DNA of 64,000 nt from AC-32 sp963788215 (GTDB taxonomy: Bacteria; Actinomycetota; Thermoleophilia; Gaiellales; Gaiellaceae), in the NCBI GenBank assembly GCA_963788215.1, contig CAWBFX010000003.1:639817-703816 (forward strand). The letters run 5' to 3'. The notes beneath the pieces were generated by a model, which saw only the letters and a program-made list of their open reading frames with translations, did no database searches and was not told the DNA's origin. Below, piece after piece: positions 31,981 through 39,486 of the stretch (within the stretch, counting starts at the first letter, position 1; each line of letters opens with the position of its first letter). The position numbers and the translations under genes were made by a program.

Positions 31981-32363
31981 TACGTCTTAGACGGAGCCTT
32001 CTTGCCGCGGCCGACGGTCTTCTTCGGGCCCTTGCGCGTGCGCGCGTTCGTCTTCGTGCGCTGGCCCTTGGTGGGCAGCCCGCGGCGATGGCGGACCCCG
32101 CGGTACGCGCCGATCTCCTGCAGGCGCTTGATCGCCTGCGTGCGCTCCCTACGAAGGTCCCCTTCGACCTGCAGGTTGCCGTCGATGAACTCGCGCAGCT
32201 TGGTGACCTCTTCGTCGGTGAGGTCCTTGACCTTCTCGTCGGCCGAGAGCCCGGTCTCCGCGCAGATCCTCTTCGCGGTCGACTGGCCGATGCCGTAGAT
32301 GTACGTCAGGCCGATCTCGAGCCGCTTCTGGTTGGGGATGTTGACTCCGGCGATACGGGCCAT
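31980..32363 (-). CDS. rpsM: 30S ribosomal protein S13
   Basis: 127 residues. MARIAGVNIPNQKRLEIGLT, YIYGIGQSTAKRICAETGL, then RGVRHRRGLPTKGQRTKTNA and the basic tail RKGPKKTVGRGKKAPSKT. It forms subunit bridges B1a/b and contacts the P-site tRNA. It starts 4 bases after the rpmJ stop and overlaps rpsK by 1 nt. Confidence 0.98.
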   Translation of the reverse strand: MARIAGVNIPNQKRLEIGLTYIYGIGQSTAKRICAETGLSADEKVKDLTDEEVTKLREFIDGNLQVEGDLRRERTQAIKRLQEIGAYRGVRHRRGLPTKGQRTKTNARTRKGPKKTVGRGKKAPSKT

Positions 32364-32367
32364 GGGG

Positions 32368-32481
32368 CTACCCCTGCCTCTGCTTGTGGCGTGGATTCGT
32401 GCAGATGACCATGGTCCTGCCGTGCCGCTTGATCACGCGGCAGCGCTCGCACATGGGCTTGACTGAAGCTCGGACTTTCAT
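32368..32481 (-). CDS. rpmJ: 50S ribosomal protein L36
   Basis: 37 residues, too short for most gene scans: MKVRASVKPMCERCRVIKRH followed by GRTMVICTNPRHKQRQG. The zinc-ribbon ligands Cys11, Cys14, Cys27 and His32 are all present (C+ form). It lies between infA and rpsM, the standard place. Ten bases separate it from the infA stop. Confidence 0.97.
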   Translation of the reverse strand: MKVRASVKPMCERCRVIKRHGRTMVICTNPRHKQRQG

Positions 32482-32491
32482 CGGTGACACC

Positions 32492-32716
32492 TCATCGGTG
32501 GCGGTACGTGATCCTTCCCCTCGTCAGGTCGTAGGGCGAGAGCTCGACCTTCACTTTGTCGCCGGGGAGGATGCGGATGTAGTGCTTGCGCATCTTTCCG
32601 GAAATCGTGGCCAGGACCGTCTGGTCCATCCCGTCGATCTGCACCCGGAACATCGTGCTCGGGAGCGACTCGACGATCTCGCCTTCGACCTCGATTTTCT
32701 CTTCTTTTTGAGCCAT
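32492..32716 (-). CDS. infA: Translation initiation factor IF-1
   Basis: 74 residues, a single OB fold: EVEGEIVESLPSTMFRVQID, VLATISGKMRKHYIRILPGD and VKVELSPYDLTRGRITYRHR. It blocks the A site during initiation. It opens the infA-rpmJ-rpsM-rpsK-rpsD-rpoA-rplQ operon. A perfect 11-bp hairpin lies in its leader and GAGGT lies 5 bases before the ATG. Confidence 0.98.
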   Translation of the reverse strand: MAQKEEKIEVEGEIVESLPSTMFRVQIDGMDQTVLATISGKMRKHYIRILPGDKVKVELSPYDLTRGRITYRHR

Positions 32717-32728
32717 CTACCTCACAGA

Positions 32729-32751
32729 AACCGCGCTCGCCGAGCGCGGTT
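32729..32751 (-). promoter_or_regulatory. Hairpin in the infA leader
   Basis: AACCGCGCTCG and CGAGCGCGGTT pair perfectly around one base, ending 12 bases before the infA ATG. It could act as an attenuator or 5' stabiliser. Further upstream on the minus strand are a TTTTTT run (32760-32765 complement) and TACCAT (complement of 32791-32796), a possible -10 that also occurs in the rpsL promoter. Confidence 0.45.
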
Positions 32752-32843
32752 GGGGACACAAAAAAGCACGGCCTCTCGCCGCGGGTGTCAATGGTAGCAA
32801 ACGGATTTCGACCGTTGCGCTTGGGCTTCTGAGACGAAAGACG

Positions 32844-32872
32844 GCGAGGGCCCTGCGTTCCAGGGCCCTCGC
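32844..32872. terminator. Terminator after the repeat-protein gene
   Basis: GCGAGGGCCCTG and CAGGGCCCTCGC form a perfect 12-bp stem with loop CGTTC, 18 bases beyond the stop of the repeat-rich gene on the minus strand. Pyrimidine-rich tails follow on both strands. It isolates that gene from the infA promoter region. Confidence 0.75.
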
Positions 32873-32890
32873 TTTGTCGTTTCTCTCTCG

Positions 32891-34234
32891 CTAGGCGGGC
32901 GTCGGCGGCTTCTGCCGGCGAATCGCCGTGATCCCGGCTCCAGTGATGAGGAGCGTCAGCCCAGCTGCCACCGCAGCAGCCTCTGCGTCGGCCGACGAGA
33001 CCGTGATCCCGCCCCCGCCGCTTGCTGCCTCTACGCTCGACGGGGCAGTCGCGGGACCGCCACCGGCCACGTCGCTGACGAGCGGGGTCTGCGCGGTCGC
33101 CTCAGCGGCCGCTTCCCGCGGCCACTCTGCGCCGCCGGTCATCGCGGCTGCGAGCTGCGACTCGGAGGCCTGCGTACCTGCGGGGCCGCCGCTCACGACA
33201 TCGCTCGCGAACTGCGTCTCCGCGGCCTGTGCGGCTGCGGGGCCGCCACCGGACACGTCACTGACGAGCGGTGTCTGCTCCTGCGACGCTGCGGCCGCTT
33301 CCCGCGGCCACTCTGCGCCGCCGGTCATCGCGGCTGCGAGCTGCGACTCCGAGGCCTGCGTACCTGCGGGGCCGCCGCTCACGACATCGCTCGCGAACTG
33401 CGTCTCCGCGGCCTGTGCGGCTGCGGGGCCGCCACCGGACACGTCACTGACGAGCGGTGTCTGCTCCTGCGACGCTGCGGCCGCTTCCCGCGGCCACTCT
33501 GCGCCGCCGGTCATCGCGGCTGCGAGCTGCGACTCCGAGGCCTGTGCGCCTGCAGGACCGCCGCTGACGACGTCGCTGACCAGCGCTGTCGACTCTGCCG
33601 CCTGTGCGCCGGCAGGACCGCCGCTGACGACGTCGCTGACGAGCTGCGACTCGACTGGCGCCGGGCCGCCGCTCACGACATCGCTCGCGAACTGCGCGCC
33701 TGCTGCCTGTGAGGCCGCAGGACCGCCGCTGACCACGTCGCTCGCGAACTGCGCGCCTGCTGCCTGTGCGGCCGCGGGTCCGCCGCTGACCACGTCGCTC
33801 ATCGGTGCAGCGACGGCGGCAGTGGCTCCTCCGCCGCCTTCCACGACCGGCATCGCGCGCGCCTGGCCGGCCACACCGGCGGCAGTGGCCGCCGCGACGC
33901 TCAGGATCAGCGCCTTCTGGCGCAGACCGTGCGCGTCCACGTCGCTTTCGAGTGCCTGCTCGAGCTCCGTACCGTCGAACCGAAGCTCGATTGCGTCGCC
34001 TGGTGCGGTGCGCAGGATCTCCTCGAGGTCCGGCTTCTCCAGCTCGACCTCGAGAGTGTGTGCCTCCACGTCGCCTTCGTCGCCCCTACGGCGCGAAATG
34101 TCGAGGACGAGCAGGGCCGACCCATCGGCCGACTTCAGCGTCTCCTCGATGTCTGAGCGCGAGAGGGTGGCCGTGACACCGCGCTCTGCGCTAGGCGGCG
34201 TCTCCACGAGCCTTGCCTTGCTCTGCACGTCCAT
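32891..34234 (-). CDS. Repeat-rich membrane protein with ten SDVVSGGPA-type units
   Basis: 447 residues; no family recognised. The N-terminal 105 residues are soluble and contain an internal duplication: SRSDIEETLKSADGSALLVL (25-44) and EKPDLEEILRTAPGDAIELR (66-85). A hydrophobic segment ILSVAAATAAGVAGQARA (110-127) ends like a signal-peptidase site. From residue 146 come ten copies of SDVVSGGPA or close variants, several joined by QLAAAMTGGAEWPREAAA. A C-terminal membrane segment AAVAAGLTLLITGAGITAI is followed by RRQKPPTPA. GGAGGG lies 7 bases before the ATG. The layout suggests a surface-exposed repeat region held by membrane segments. Confidence 0.8.
   Translation of the reverse strand: MDVQSKARLVETPPSAERGVTATLSRSDIEETLKSADGSALLVLDISRRRGDEGDVEAHTLEVELEKPDLEEILRTAPGDAIELRFDGTELEQALESDVDAHGLRQKALILSVAAATAAGVAGQARAMPVVEGGGGATAAVAAPMSDVVSGGPAAAQAAGAQFASDVVSGGPAASQAAGAQFASDVVSGGPAPVESQLVSDVVSGGPAGAQAAESTALVSDVVSGGPAGAQASESQLAAAMTGGAEWPREAAAASQEQTPLVSDVSGGGPAAAQAAETQFASDVVSGGPAGTQASESQLAAAMTGGAEWPREAAAASQEQTPLVSDVSGGGPAAAQAAETQFASDVVSGGPAGTQASESQLAAAMTGGAEWPREAAAEATAQTPLVSDVAGGGPATAPSSVEAASGGGGITVSSADAEAAAVAAGLTLLITGAGITAIRRQKPPTPA
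33108..33545. repeat. 186-bp tandem repeat inside the repeat-protein gene
   Basis: Two full copies (33108-33293 and 33294-33479) and a third partial one (from 33480) encode 62-residue units. I find one base difference between the first two copies, so the expansion is recent or kept uniform by recombination. The period is a multiple of 3, so copy-number change keeps the frame. Confidence 0.9.
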
Positions 34235-34338
34235 CTTGACTCCCTCCGGGTTGCGTGACCCCGATCTCATGACGGAGCACGACCCGGCGATCTTCCCACA
34301 GGCTCGCTACAAGAGCAACAAGCGCGACAGGCAGCGCG

Positions 34339-35418
34339 TCAGAACAGCCACTTTCCGCTCTCCTGCACGACCTTTCCGTCGAGCTCGAGGCGGCCGCCGT
34401 CGCGTAGATCCTTGACGATGTCCCAGTGCACCTGGCTGACGTTCTTGCCGCCGACCTCCGGAAGGCCGTTGCCGAGCGCGAGGTGGACCGTCCCGTCGAT
34501 CTTCTCGTCGAAGAGCGTGTTCTTCATGTGACGCGTGATCCGCGGGTTGCACCCGATGCCGAGCTCGCCCAGCCGCCGGGCGCCGTCGTCGAGGTCGAGC
34601 GTCTCGAGCAGGAACGACTCGTTCGAGTCGGCTGAGGCGTCGACGACGCGACCCTCGTCGAAGCGGAGGCGGATCCCGGTGACCTCCCGGCCTGCGTAGA
34701 CCGCGGGAAACTCGGTGAAGGCGATCGTTCCCGAGGCCGAGTCCTCGAGCGGCGAGTAGAAGAACTCTCCGCCCGGCATGTTCGCGCCACCTGCATCGAC
34801 CTCGCCCTCGCGGCCGTCGACGCTGAGCGTGAGATCGGTTCCCTCGGCGACGATCCGCACTTCCTTCGCCTCGTCGAAGGCCTTCGCGTAGATGCTCATG
34901 CGCTCCTTCTCGGCCTTCCAGTCGAGCAGGCACGAGCCGTAGAGGAAGTCCTCGAACTCGCTCAGCGACATCCCGGCTTCCTGCGCAAGCGCCGCGGTCG
35001 GGTACTGGCAGCCCACCCACTTCAGGTCGAACGTGAAGACCCGCTCGACGTGGGGGCGGATGCCCGCCTGGAGCCGGCCGAGCCGCTCCTGGTCGAGGGC
35101 GGTGAGCTCGCGGGTGTTCTCCGGCGCCTCGATCCCGATCCAGGCGTCCGCCTCGTGGAAGGGATGCATCTCGATCGGCGACGGGTTGTCCAGCAGCTCC
35201 AGCGGAGCCTCCTGGGCCCAGACGAGATTGAAGCCCTGGCCGGCGAGGCTGATCCGCGGGATCGCGTAGGCACCCTTTTGGCCGAGGAGGCGGAAGACCG
35301 ACTCGATCAGCGGCCTGGCCAGCGCTCCGCCCGAGACCATCACCTGCCAGCCGGGCTGGACGTCCAGGCACTCCTCGACGAGCAGCTTCGCGTACTCGTC
35401 GATGCGCGGATCGGTCAT
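34339..35418 (-). CDS. M29-family aminopeptidase (thermophilic metalloprotease)
   Basis: 359 residues. It matches the AmpS/aminopeptidase T family: MTDPRIDEYAKLLVEECLDV at the N-terminus, DLTLSVDGREGEVDAGGANM, PGGEFFYSPLEDSASGTI, FTEFPAVYAG, and the C-terminal IGCNPRITRHMKNTLFDEKI and GTVHLALGNGLPEVGG. The Glu/His/Asp residues in these blocks are the expected two-metal ligands. It removes N-terminal residues from peptides. Its ATG overlaps by 4 nt the stop of a 24-codon frame that bridges to map, so it is likely expressed with the adk-map genes. Confidence 0.92.
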   Translation of the reverse strand: MTDPRIDEYAKLLVEECLDVQPGWQVMVSGGALARPLIESVFRLLGQKGAYAIPRISLAGQGFNLVWAQEAPLELLDNPSPIEMHPFHEADAWIGIEAPENTRELTALDQERLGRLQAGIRPHVERVFTFDLKWVGCQYPTAALAQEAGMSLSEFEDFLYGSCLLDWKAEKERMSIYAKAFDEAKEVRIVAEGTDLTLSVDGREGEVDAGGANMPGGEFFYSPLEDSASGTIAFTEFPAVYAGREVTGIRLRFDEGRVVDASADSNESFLLETLDLDDGARRLGELGIGCNPRITRHMKNTLFDEKIDGTVHLALGNGLPEVGGKNVSQVHWDIVKDLRDGGRLELDGKVVQESGKWLF

Positions 35419-35489
35419 TGTTCCCGCTCCCGGCCCCGGCAAAGCCGGTGCCTCCGCTCTTTGATGAGCTCCGTCGAGCCTACGCTCAT
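35415..35489 (-). CDS. Candidate bridge mini-ORF, copy 1 (24 aa), in a repeated element
   Basis: The frame MSVGSTELIKERRHRLCRGR continues 4 more codons (EREQ). Its ATG overlaps the map TGA and its TGA overlaps the M29 aminopeptidase ATG, both as ATGA. The DNA is a repeat: a near-identical element lies at 45496-45567, with 26 identical bases at 35464-35489 (arms ATGAGC and GCTCAT) and an identical CCGGCAAAGCCGG hairpin at 35436-35448. Only the first 9 residues match between copies. It may be a coupling or reinitiation device more than a peptide gene. Confidence 0.45.
   Translation of the reverse strand: MSVGSTELIKERRHRLCRGREREQ
35424..35489. repeat. Intergenic palindromic repeat element, copy 1
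   Basis: About 66 bases with two possible stem-loops: CCGGCAAAGCCGG (35436-35448) and ATGAGC...GCTCAT (35464-35489). The second copy is at 45504-45567. The minus-strand copy begins exactly on the stop codon of the preceding gene (map here, rplB there). Confidence 0.85.
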
Positions 35490-36250
35490 GCGTTCACTCC
35501 TTCGCGGACGGTTGTGAGGATGCGGGGGCCATCGTCCGTGACCGCGACGGTGTGCTCGAAATGGGCCGAGAGCGACCCGTCGCCGGTCGAGATCGACCAC
35601 TCGTCGTCCTGGACGACGACGTCGGGGCCGCCCGCGTTGATCATCGGCTCGATCGCGAACGTCATCCCGGCGGCGAGGACCGGGCCGCGGCCGGGCGGCC
35701 CGTAGTTCGGGATCTGGGGCTCCTCGTGCATCGCGCGGCCGACGCCGTGGCCGACCAGGCTGCGGATGACGGAGAAGCCCTGCTCCTCGGTCGCGGCCTG
35801 GATCGCGTGCGAGATGTCCGAAAGCCGGTTTCCCGGCCGGCACTCCGCGATGCCTGCGGCGAGCGCCGCCTTGCAGGCCTCGAGCAGGTGCTCGGCGTCC
35901 GGCGCGATCTCGCCGATCGGGAACGTGTAGGCCGAGTCGGCGACGAAGCCGTCGAGCGTGACGCCGACGTCCACCGAGAGGATGTCGCCCTCGGCGAGCG
36001 CGTACGGCCGCGGGATGCCGTGCACCACCATGTCGTTCGGCGAGGTGCAGATCGAAGCCGGGTAGCCGCGGTAGCCCTTGAACGTCGGAAAGCCGCCCTG
36101 CGAGCGGATGTAGTCCTCGGCGATCCCGTCGAGCTCCTCCGTGGTCACGCCGGGTCTGGCGCGTTCGCCGAGAAGCGCGAGGACCTCGGCCACGACCGCT
36201 CCTGCGCGCGCCATCCGCTCGATCTCTTGCTCGGACTTGCGAATGATCAT
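35486..36250 (-). CDS. map: Type I methionine aminopeptidase
   Basis: 254 residues. Metal ligands are visible in ILSVDVGVTLDGFVADSAYT (two Asp), VGHGVGRAMHEEPQIPNYGP (His), FAIEPMINAG (Glu) and the C-terminal FEHTVAVT (Glu). It removes the initiator Met from nascent proteins. It is the compact form without an N-terminal SH3-binding extension. The ATG overlaps the adk TGA by 4 nt. Its stop lies inside the repeated element and overlaps the mini-ORF. Confidence 0.97.
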   Translation of the reverse strand: MIIRKSEQEIERMARAGAVVAEVLALLGERARPGVTTEELDGIAEDYIRSQGGFPTFKGYRGYPASICTSPNDMVVHGIPRPYALAEGDILSVDVGVTLDGFVADSAYTFPIGEIAPDAEHLLEACKAALAAGIAECRPGNRLSDISHAIQAATEEQGFSVIRSLVGHGVGRAMHEEPQIPNYGPPGRGPVLAAGMTFAIEPMINAGGPDVVVQDDEWSISTGDGSLSAHFEHTVAVTDDGPRILTTVREGVNA

Positions 36251-36828
36251 CGGACGGCCGCCTGCTCGAGCGCCCGCTGGATCTCGGCGAAGACCTCCTC
36301 CACCGGCGGCTCCGCGGGAATGCCGACGAGGATCCCGCGAGCGCGGTAGTACTCGACGAGCGGCTCGGTCTGCTCGCGGTAGAGGTCGAGCCGCTTGCGA
36401 ATGGCCTCGGGCGTGTCGTCCGGCCGGCCTTCCTCCTGCGCGCGGCCGCGCAGGCGTTCGATCGCGACCTGCTCGGGGAGCTGGAACTCGAAGACGACCG
36501 TCAGCGGCCGCTCGATCTCCTCGAGCATCGCGTCGAGCGCGTCCGCCTGCGGCGTCGTGCGCGGAAATCCGTCGAGGACGAAGCCGCCGGCCGCGTCGTC
36601 GTCGGCAAGGCGCTCGCGGATGAGCGCAATCATGATGTCGTCCGGCACGAGGTCGCCCGCGTCATAGAGCGGCTTGACCCTGCGGCCGAGCTCGGTGCCG
36701 GCGGCCATCGCCGCCCGGAGCATGTCCCCGGTCGCGATGTGCGGGACCCCGTACTCGCCGGCGATCAGCTTGCCCTGGGTTCCCTTGCCGGCCCCCTGCG
36801 GGCCCAGCAGCAGAACGTTGAGCGCCAC
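36247..36828 (-). CDS. adk: Adenylate kinase (short, LID-less)
   Basis: 193 residues from GTG. The P-loop is LLLGPQGAGKGTQGKL; IATGDMLRAAMAAGTELGRR and GFVLDGFPRTTPQADALDAM are conserved. The LID region is replaced by a short linker (RGRAQEEGRPDDTPEAIRKR), the short form common in actinobacteria. It interconverts ATP, AMP and ADP. The GTG overlaps the secY TAG by 1 nt (TAGTG) and the stop overlaps map (ATGA). Confidence 0.97.
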   Translation of the reverse strand: MALNVLLLGPQGAGKGTQGKLIAGEYGVPHIATGDMLRAAMAAGTELGRRVKPLYDAGDLVPDDIMIALIRERLADDDAAGGFVLDGFPRTTPQADALDAMLEEIERPLTVVFEFQLPEQVAIERLRGRAQEEGRPDDTPEAIRKRLDLYREQTEPLVEYYRARGILVGIPAEPPVEEVFAEIQRALEQAAVR

Positions 36829-38084
36829 TATTTGAGGAAGCCTTCGTAGGAGCGCATCATCATCTGCGACTCCATCTGGCGCATCGTGTCGAGGGCAACG
36901 CCGACCACGATCAGGACCGAGGTGCCGCCGAGGGCGCGCGAGTTCGCCTGCGAGAAGCCCCCGTAGCGGATGAAGATGCTCGGCAGGATGGCGACGGTCG
37001 CGAGGTAGAGCGAGCCCGGCAGCGTCAGGCGGGTGAGCACCCGGTCGAAGTACTGCGCGGTCGGCGGGCCCGGCCGGATGCCCGGCACGTAGCCGCCGTA
37101 CTTGCGCAGGTTGTCGGCCTGGTCGACGGGGTTGAACTGGACCGCGGTGTAGAAGTACGTGAAGATCACGATCAACGCCGCTTCGAGCAGGAGGTACGTG
37201 AGGCTCGACGTCTGGAAGTGGCGGTTGACGAAGCCCTGCGTCTGCGGGAAGTACTGGCCGATCGTCGGCGGGAACGCCATCACGGCGGCGGCGAAGATGA
37301 TCGGGATGACGCCGGCCATGTTCACGCGCAGCGGCATGTAGGTCGCCCCGCCGCTCGTCATCCGCCGGCCCACCATCCGCTTCGCGTACTGGATCGGAAT
37401 CCGGCGCTGGCCCTCCTGGATGAAGACGACCGCGACGATGATGCCGATCGCGATCAGCGGGAAGAACAGCTTCTCCATCGGGCCGCCGTTGTACCAGGCG
37501 GTGACGCCCGAGGGCGCCGTCGAGAGGATCGACGCGAAGATCAGCAGCGAGATGCCGTTGCCGACGCCGCGCTTCGTCATCAGCTCGCCCATCCACATCA
37601 GCAGCGTGGTCCCGGCGGTGAGCGTGACGATGATCAGGACGAGACGGCCGGTGTTGTGCGTGAGGATGCCCTGCCGCTGGAAGAGGTACGCGTAGCCGGT
37701 CGCCTGCGCGGCCGCGAGCGCCACGGTGAGGTAGCGGGTGTACTGGTTGATCTTGGCCATCCCGGCCTCGCCTTCCTTCTGCAGCTCCTCGAGCCTCGGG
37801 ATGACGACGGTCAGGAGCTGGAGGATGATCGAGGCGGTGACGTAGGGCATGATCCCGAGCGCGAACAGCGAGAAGCGCGCGAGCGCGCCGCCCGAGAAGA
37901 CGCTCAGCAGGCCGAGGATCGTGCCGCCGCCGTTCGAGTTGAAGTAGCCCTGGATCTGGTCGGAGTTGACGCCCGGCGCGGGGATCCAGGAGCCGAGCCG
38001 GTAGAGCGCGAGGATCAAGGCGGTGAAGAGGACGCGCCGCCTGAGCTCGGGCACGCGCCATGCGTTCGCGAGCCAGCTGAACAT
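36828..38084 (-). CDS. secY: Preprotein translocase subunit SecY
   Basis: 418 residues with 10 membrane segments. The plug and first helix region LILALYRLGSWIPAPGVNSD, the conserved YLTVALAAAQATGYAYLF, the cytoplasmic loops QRRIPIQYAKRM and RPGPPTAQYFDRVLTRLTLP, and the C-terminal MRQMESQMMMRSYEGFLK are typical. It forms the Sec channel. Its ATG abuts the rplO stop, and it precedes adk and map, the canonical spc operon end. Confidence 0.98.
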   Translation of the reverse strand: MFSWLANAWRVPELRRRVLFTALILALYRLGSWIPAPGVNSDQIQGYFNSNGGGTILGLLSVFSGGALARFSLFALGIMPYVTASIILQLLTVVIPRLEELQKEGEAGMAKINQYTRYLTVALAAAQATGYAYLFQRQGILTHNTGRLVLIIVTLTAGTTLLMWMGELMTKRGVGNGISLLIFASILSTAPSGVTAWYNGGPMEKLFFPLIAIGIIVAVVFIQEGQRRIPIQYAKRMVGRRMTSGGATYMPLRVNMAGVIPIIFAAAVMAFPPTIGQYFPQTQGFVNRHFQTSSLTYLLLEAALIVIFTYFYTAVQFNPVDQADNLRKYGGYVPGIRPGPPTAQYFDRVLTRLTLPGSLYLATVAILPSIFIRYGGFSQANSRALGGTSVLIVVGVALDTMRQMESQMMMRSYEGFLK

Positions 38085-38714
38085 CTAGCTCTCCTCGGCC
38101 TCCTCGGCCGCAGGCTCTTCGGACTCCTCGGCCTCGGCGGGCTCGTCGGCCTCCGTCGGCTCCTCCGGCTCCTCCGCCTTCGCAGGAGGGGCAGCGGGCC
38201 GCTGGCGGCGCTTCGGCTTGCGCTCCTTCGGCTCGCGGAGGAGCGTGATCGTGCCCCCCGCGGCCTCGATCTTCTCTCGCGCGCTCGCGGAGACGGCGTG
38301 CGCCGTGACGCTCAGCTTCTTCTTCAGCTCGCCGTTGCCCAGGATCTTCACGTCGATCTTCGTGTTCTTGAGCACGCCTCTCTCGACGAGCGTCTCGGGC
38401 GTCACCTCGGCGCCGGCGTCGAAGCGCTCCTCGAGCGTGGCGACGTTAACGGGTGCCGTGAAGGTGCGGTGCGGGCCGACGGGCATCGCGTCCGCGGACG
38501 TGTTGCCGCGCTGCTTGCCGAGGCGCATGTAGAGCGGGTTCTGGCCGCCCTCGAAGCCCGCGCGCATCTTGTGCGAGCCCGAGCGCGACTTCTGGCCCTT
38601 GATTCCGCGGCCGGAGTAGCGGCCCTTGCCCGAGCCCAGGCCGCGGCCGACCCGCTTGCGGGCCTTGCGCGCCTGTGCCGGCTTGAGGTTCGAGAGGTTC
38701 AGGTCGTCAGGCAT
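38085..38714 (-). CDS. rplO: 50S ribosomal protein L15 with acidic C-terminal extension
   Basis: 209 residues compared with the usual 145. The core starts DDLNLSNLKPAQARKARKRV and has GRGLGSGKGRYSGRGIKGQK and GFEGGQNPLYMRLGK. From about residue 150, after a basic RKPKRRQRPAAPP patch, the tail is almost only Glu, Ala, Pro and Asp to the stop. The ATG lies inside the end of rpmD (8-nt overlap). Its stop abuts secY. Confidence 0.97.
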   Translation of the reverse strand: MPDDLNLSNLKPAQARKARKRVGRGLGSGKGRYSGRGIKGQKSRSGSHKMRAGFEGGQNPLYMRLGKQRGNTSADAMPVGPHRTFTAPVNVATLEERFDAGAEVTPETLVERGVLKNTKIDVKILGNGELKKKLSVTAHAVSASAREKIEAAGGTITLLREPKERKPKRRQRPAAPPAKAEEPEEPTEADEPAEAEESEEPAAEEAEES

Positions 38715-38889
38715 CGGAGTCCACCCTCACGAGGTGACGGACCTTCCTGAGCATACCGGCGAGCTGAGGGCTCTCGTCCTTCTCGACGCTGCGCCCGATC
38801 TTGCCGAGCCCGAGCGCGCGGAGCGTCCCGCGGTGCCGCTGGCTCTGGCCGATGGAGCTACGCGTCTGCGTGATCTTCAGCTTCGCCAT
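38707..38889 (-). CDS. rpmD: 50S ribosomal protein L30
   Basis: 60 residues: MAKLKITQTRSSIGQSQRHR, GTLRALGLGKIGRSVEKDES and a final LAGMLRKVRHLVRV. ATG at 38889 is chosen because GGAGG lies 7 bases upstream and it matches the family start; this places it 32 bases inside the rpsE tail. Overlap with rplO is 8 nt. Confidence 0.96.
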   Translation of the reverse strand: MAKLKITQTRSSIGQSQRHRGTLRALGLGKIGRSVEKDESPQLAGMLRKVRHLVRVDSDA

Positions 38890-39484
38890 TTCCATCCTCC
38901 GTGGCGCTCTCCTCGGCCGCAACCGCCACCGGCTCTGCCGGCTCCGGCTCTGCGGCCGCTTCCTCCTCCTTGGCCTTGGCGCTCACGGGCAGCACCTGGC
39001 TGATCGTCAGGCCCCTCGTCGCCGCGACCTCGTCGGGCCGGCGCAGGCGCTGGAGCCCGTTCACCGTCGCCTTGAGCATGTTGATCGGGTTCGTCGTGCC
39101 CAGGCTCTTGGCGAGGATGTCGCGGATCCCTGCCAGCTCGAGCACGGCGCGGACGCCTCCGCCCGCGATCACGCCCGTCCCCTCGCTCGCCGGCCGCAGC
39201 AGCACGCGCGCCGCGCCGAACTCGCCGAGGATCTCGTGCGTGATCGTCGTCCCGTGCTGCGGCACCGAGAACAGGTTCTTCTTGGCGTCGTCGACGGCCT
39301 TCGAGATCGCCAGCGGCACCTCGCGGGCCTTGCCGTAGCCGAGACCGACGCGGTCGACCTCGTCGCCGATCACGACCAGCGCCGTGAACGAGAACCGCCG
39401 GCCGCCCTTGACCACCTTGGCGACGCGGTTGATCTCGACCACGCGCTCTTTGAGCTCTCTTGCTTCGCGTTCCTGAATGGCCAT
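38858..39484 (-). CDS. rpsE: 30S ribosomal protein S5 with acidic C-terminal extension
   Basis: 208 residues (usual about 165-200). VVEINRVAKVVKGGRRFSFT, GKAREVPLAISKAVDDAKKN, GGVRAVLELAGIRDILAKSL and GTTNPINMLKATVNGL are conserved. The last 40 residues are Glu/Ala-rich (KAKEEEAAAEPEPAEPVAVA). S5 shapes mRNA entry and decoding accuracy. The gene starts 2 bases upstream of nothing else but the rplR stop and overlaps rpmD. Confidence 0.97.
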   Translation of the reverse strand: MAIQEREARELKERVVEINRVAKVVKGGRRFSFTALVVIGDEVDRVGLGYGKAREVPLAISKAVDDAKKNLFSVPQHGTTITHEILGEFGAARVLLRPASEGTGVIAGGGVRAVLELAGIRDILAKSLGTTNPINMLKATVNGLQRLRRPDEVAATRGLTISQVLPVSAKAKEEEAAAEPEPAEPVAVAAEESATEDGNGEAEDHADA

Positions 39485-39486
39485 CC

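Noticed and set aside
33108..33545. CRISPR-like array
   Set aside because: The repeats are contiguous 186-bp coding units in frame, with no spacers and no cas genes.
32891..34234. LPxTG-type sortase anchor in the repeat protein
   Set aside because: There is a C-terminal membrane helix and a basic tail but no LPxTG-like motif before it.
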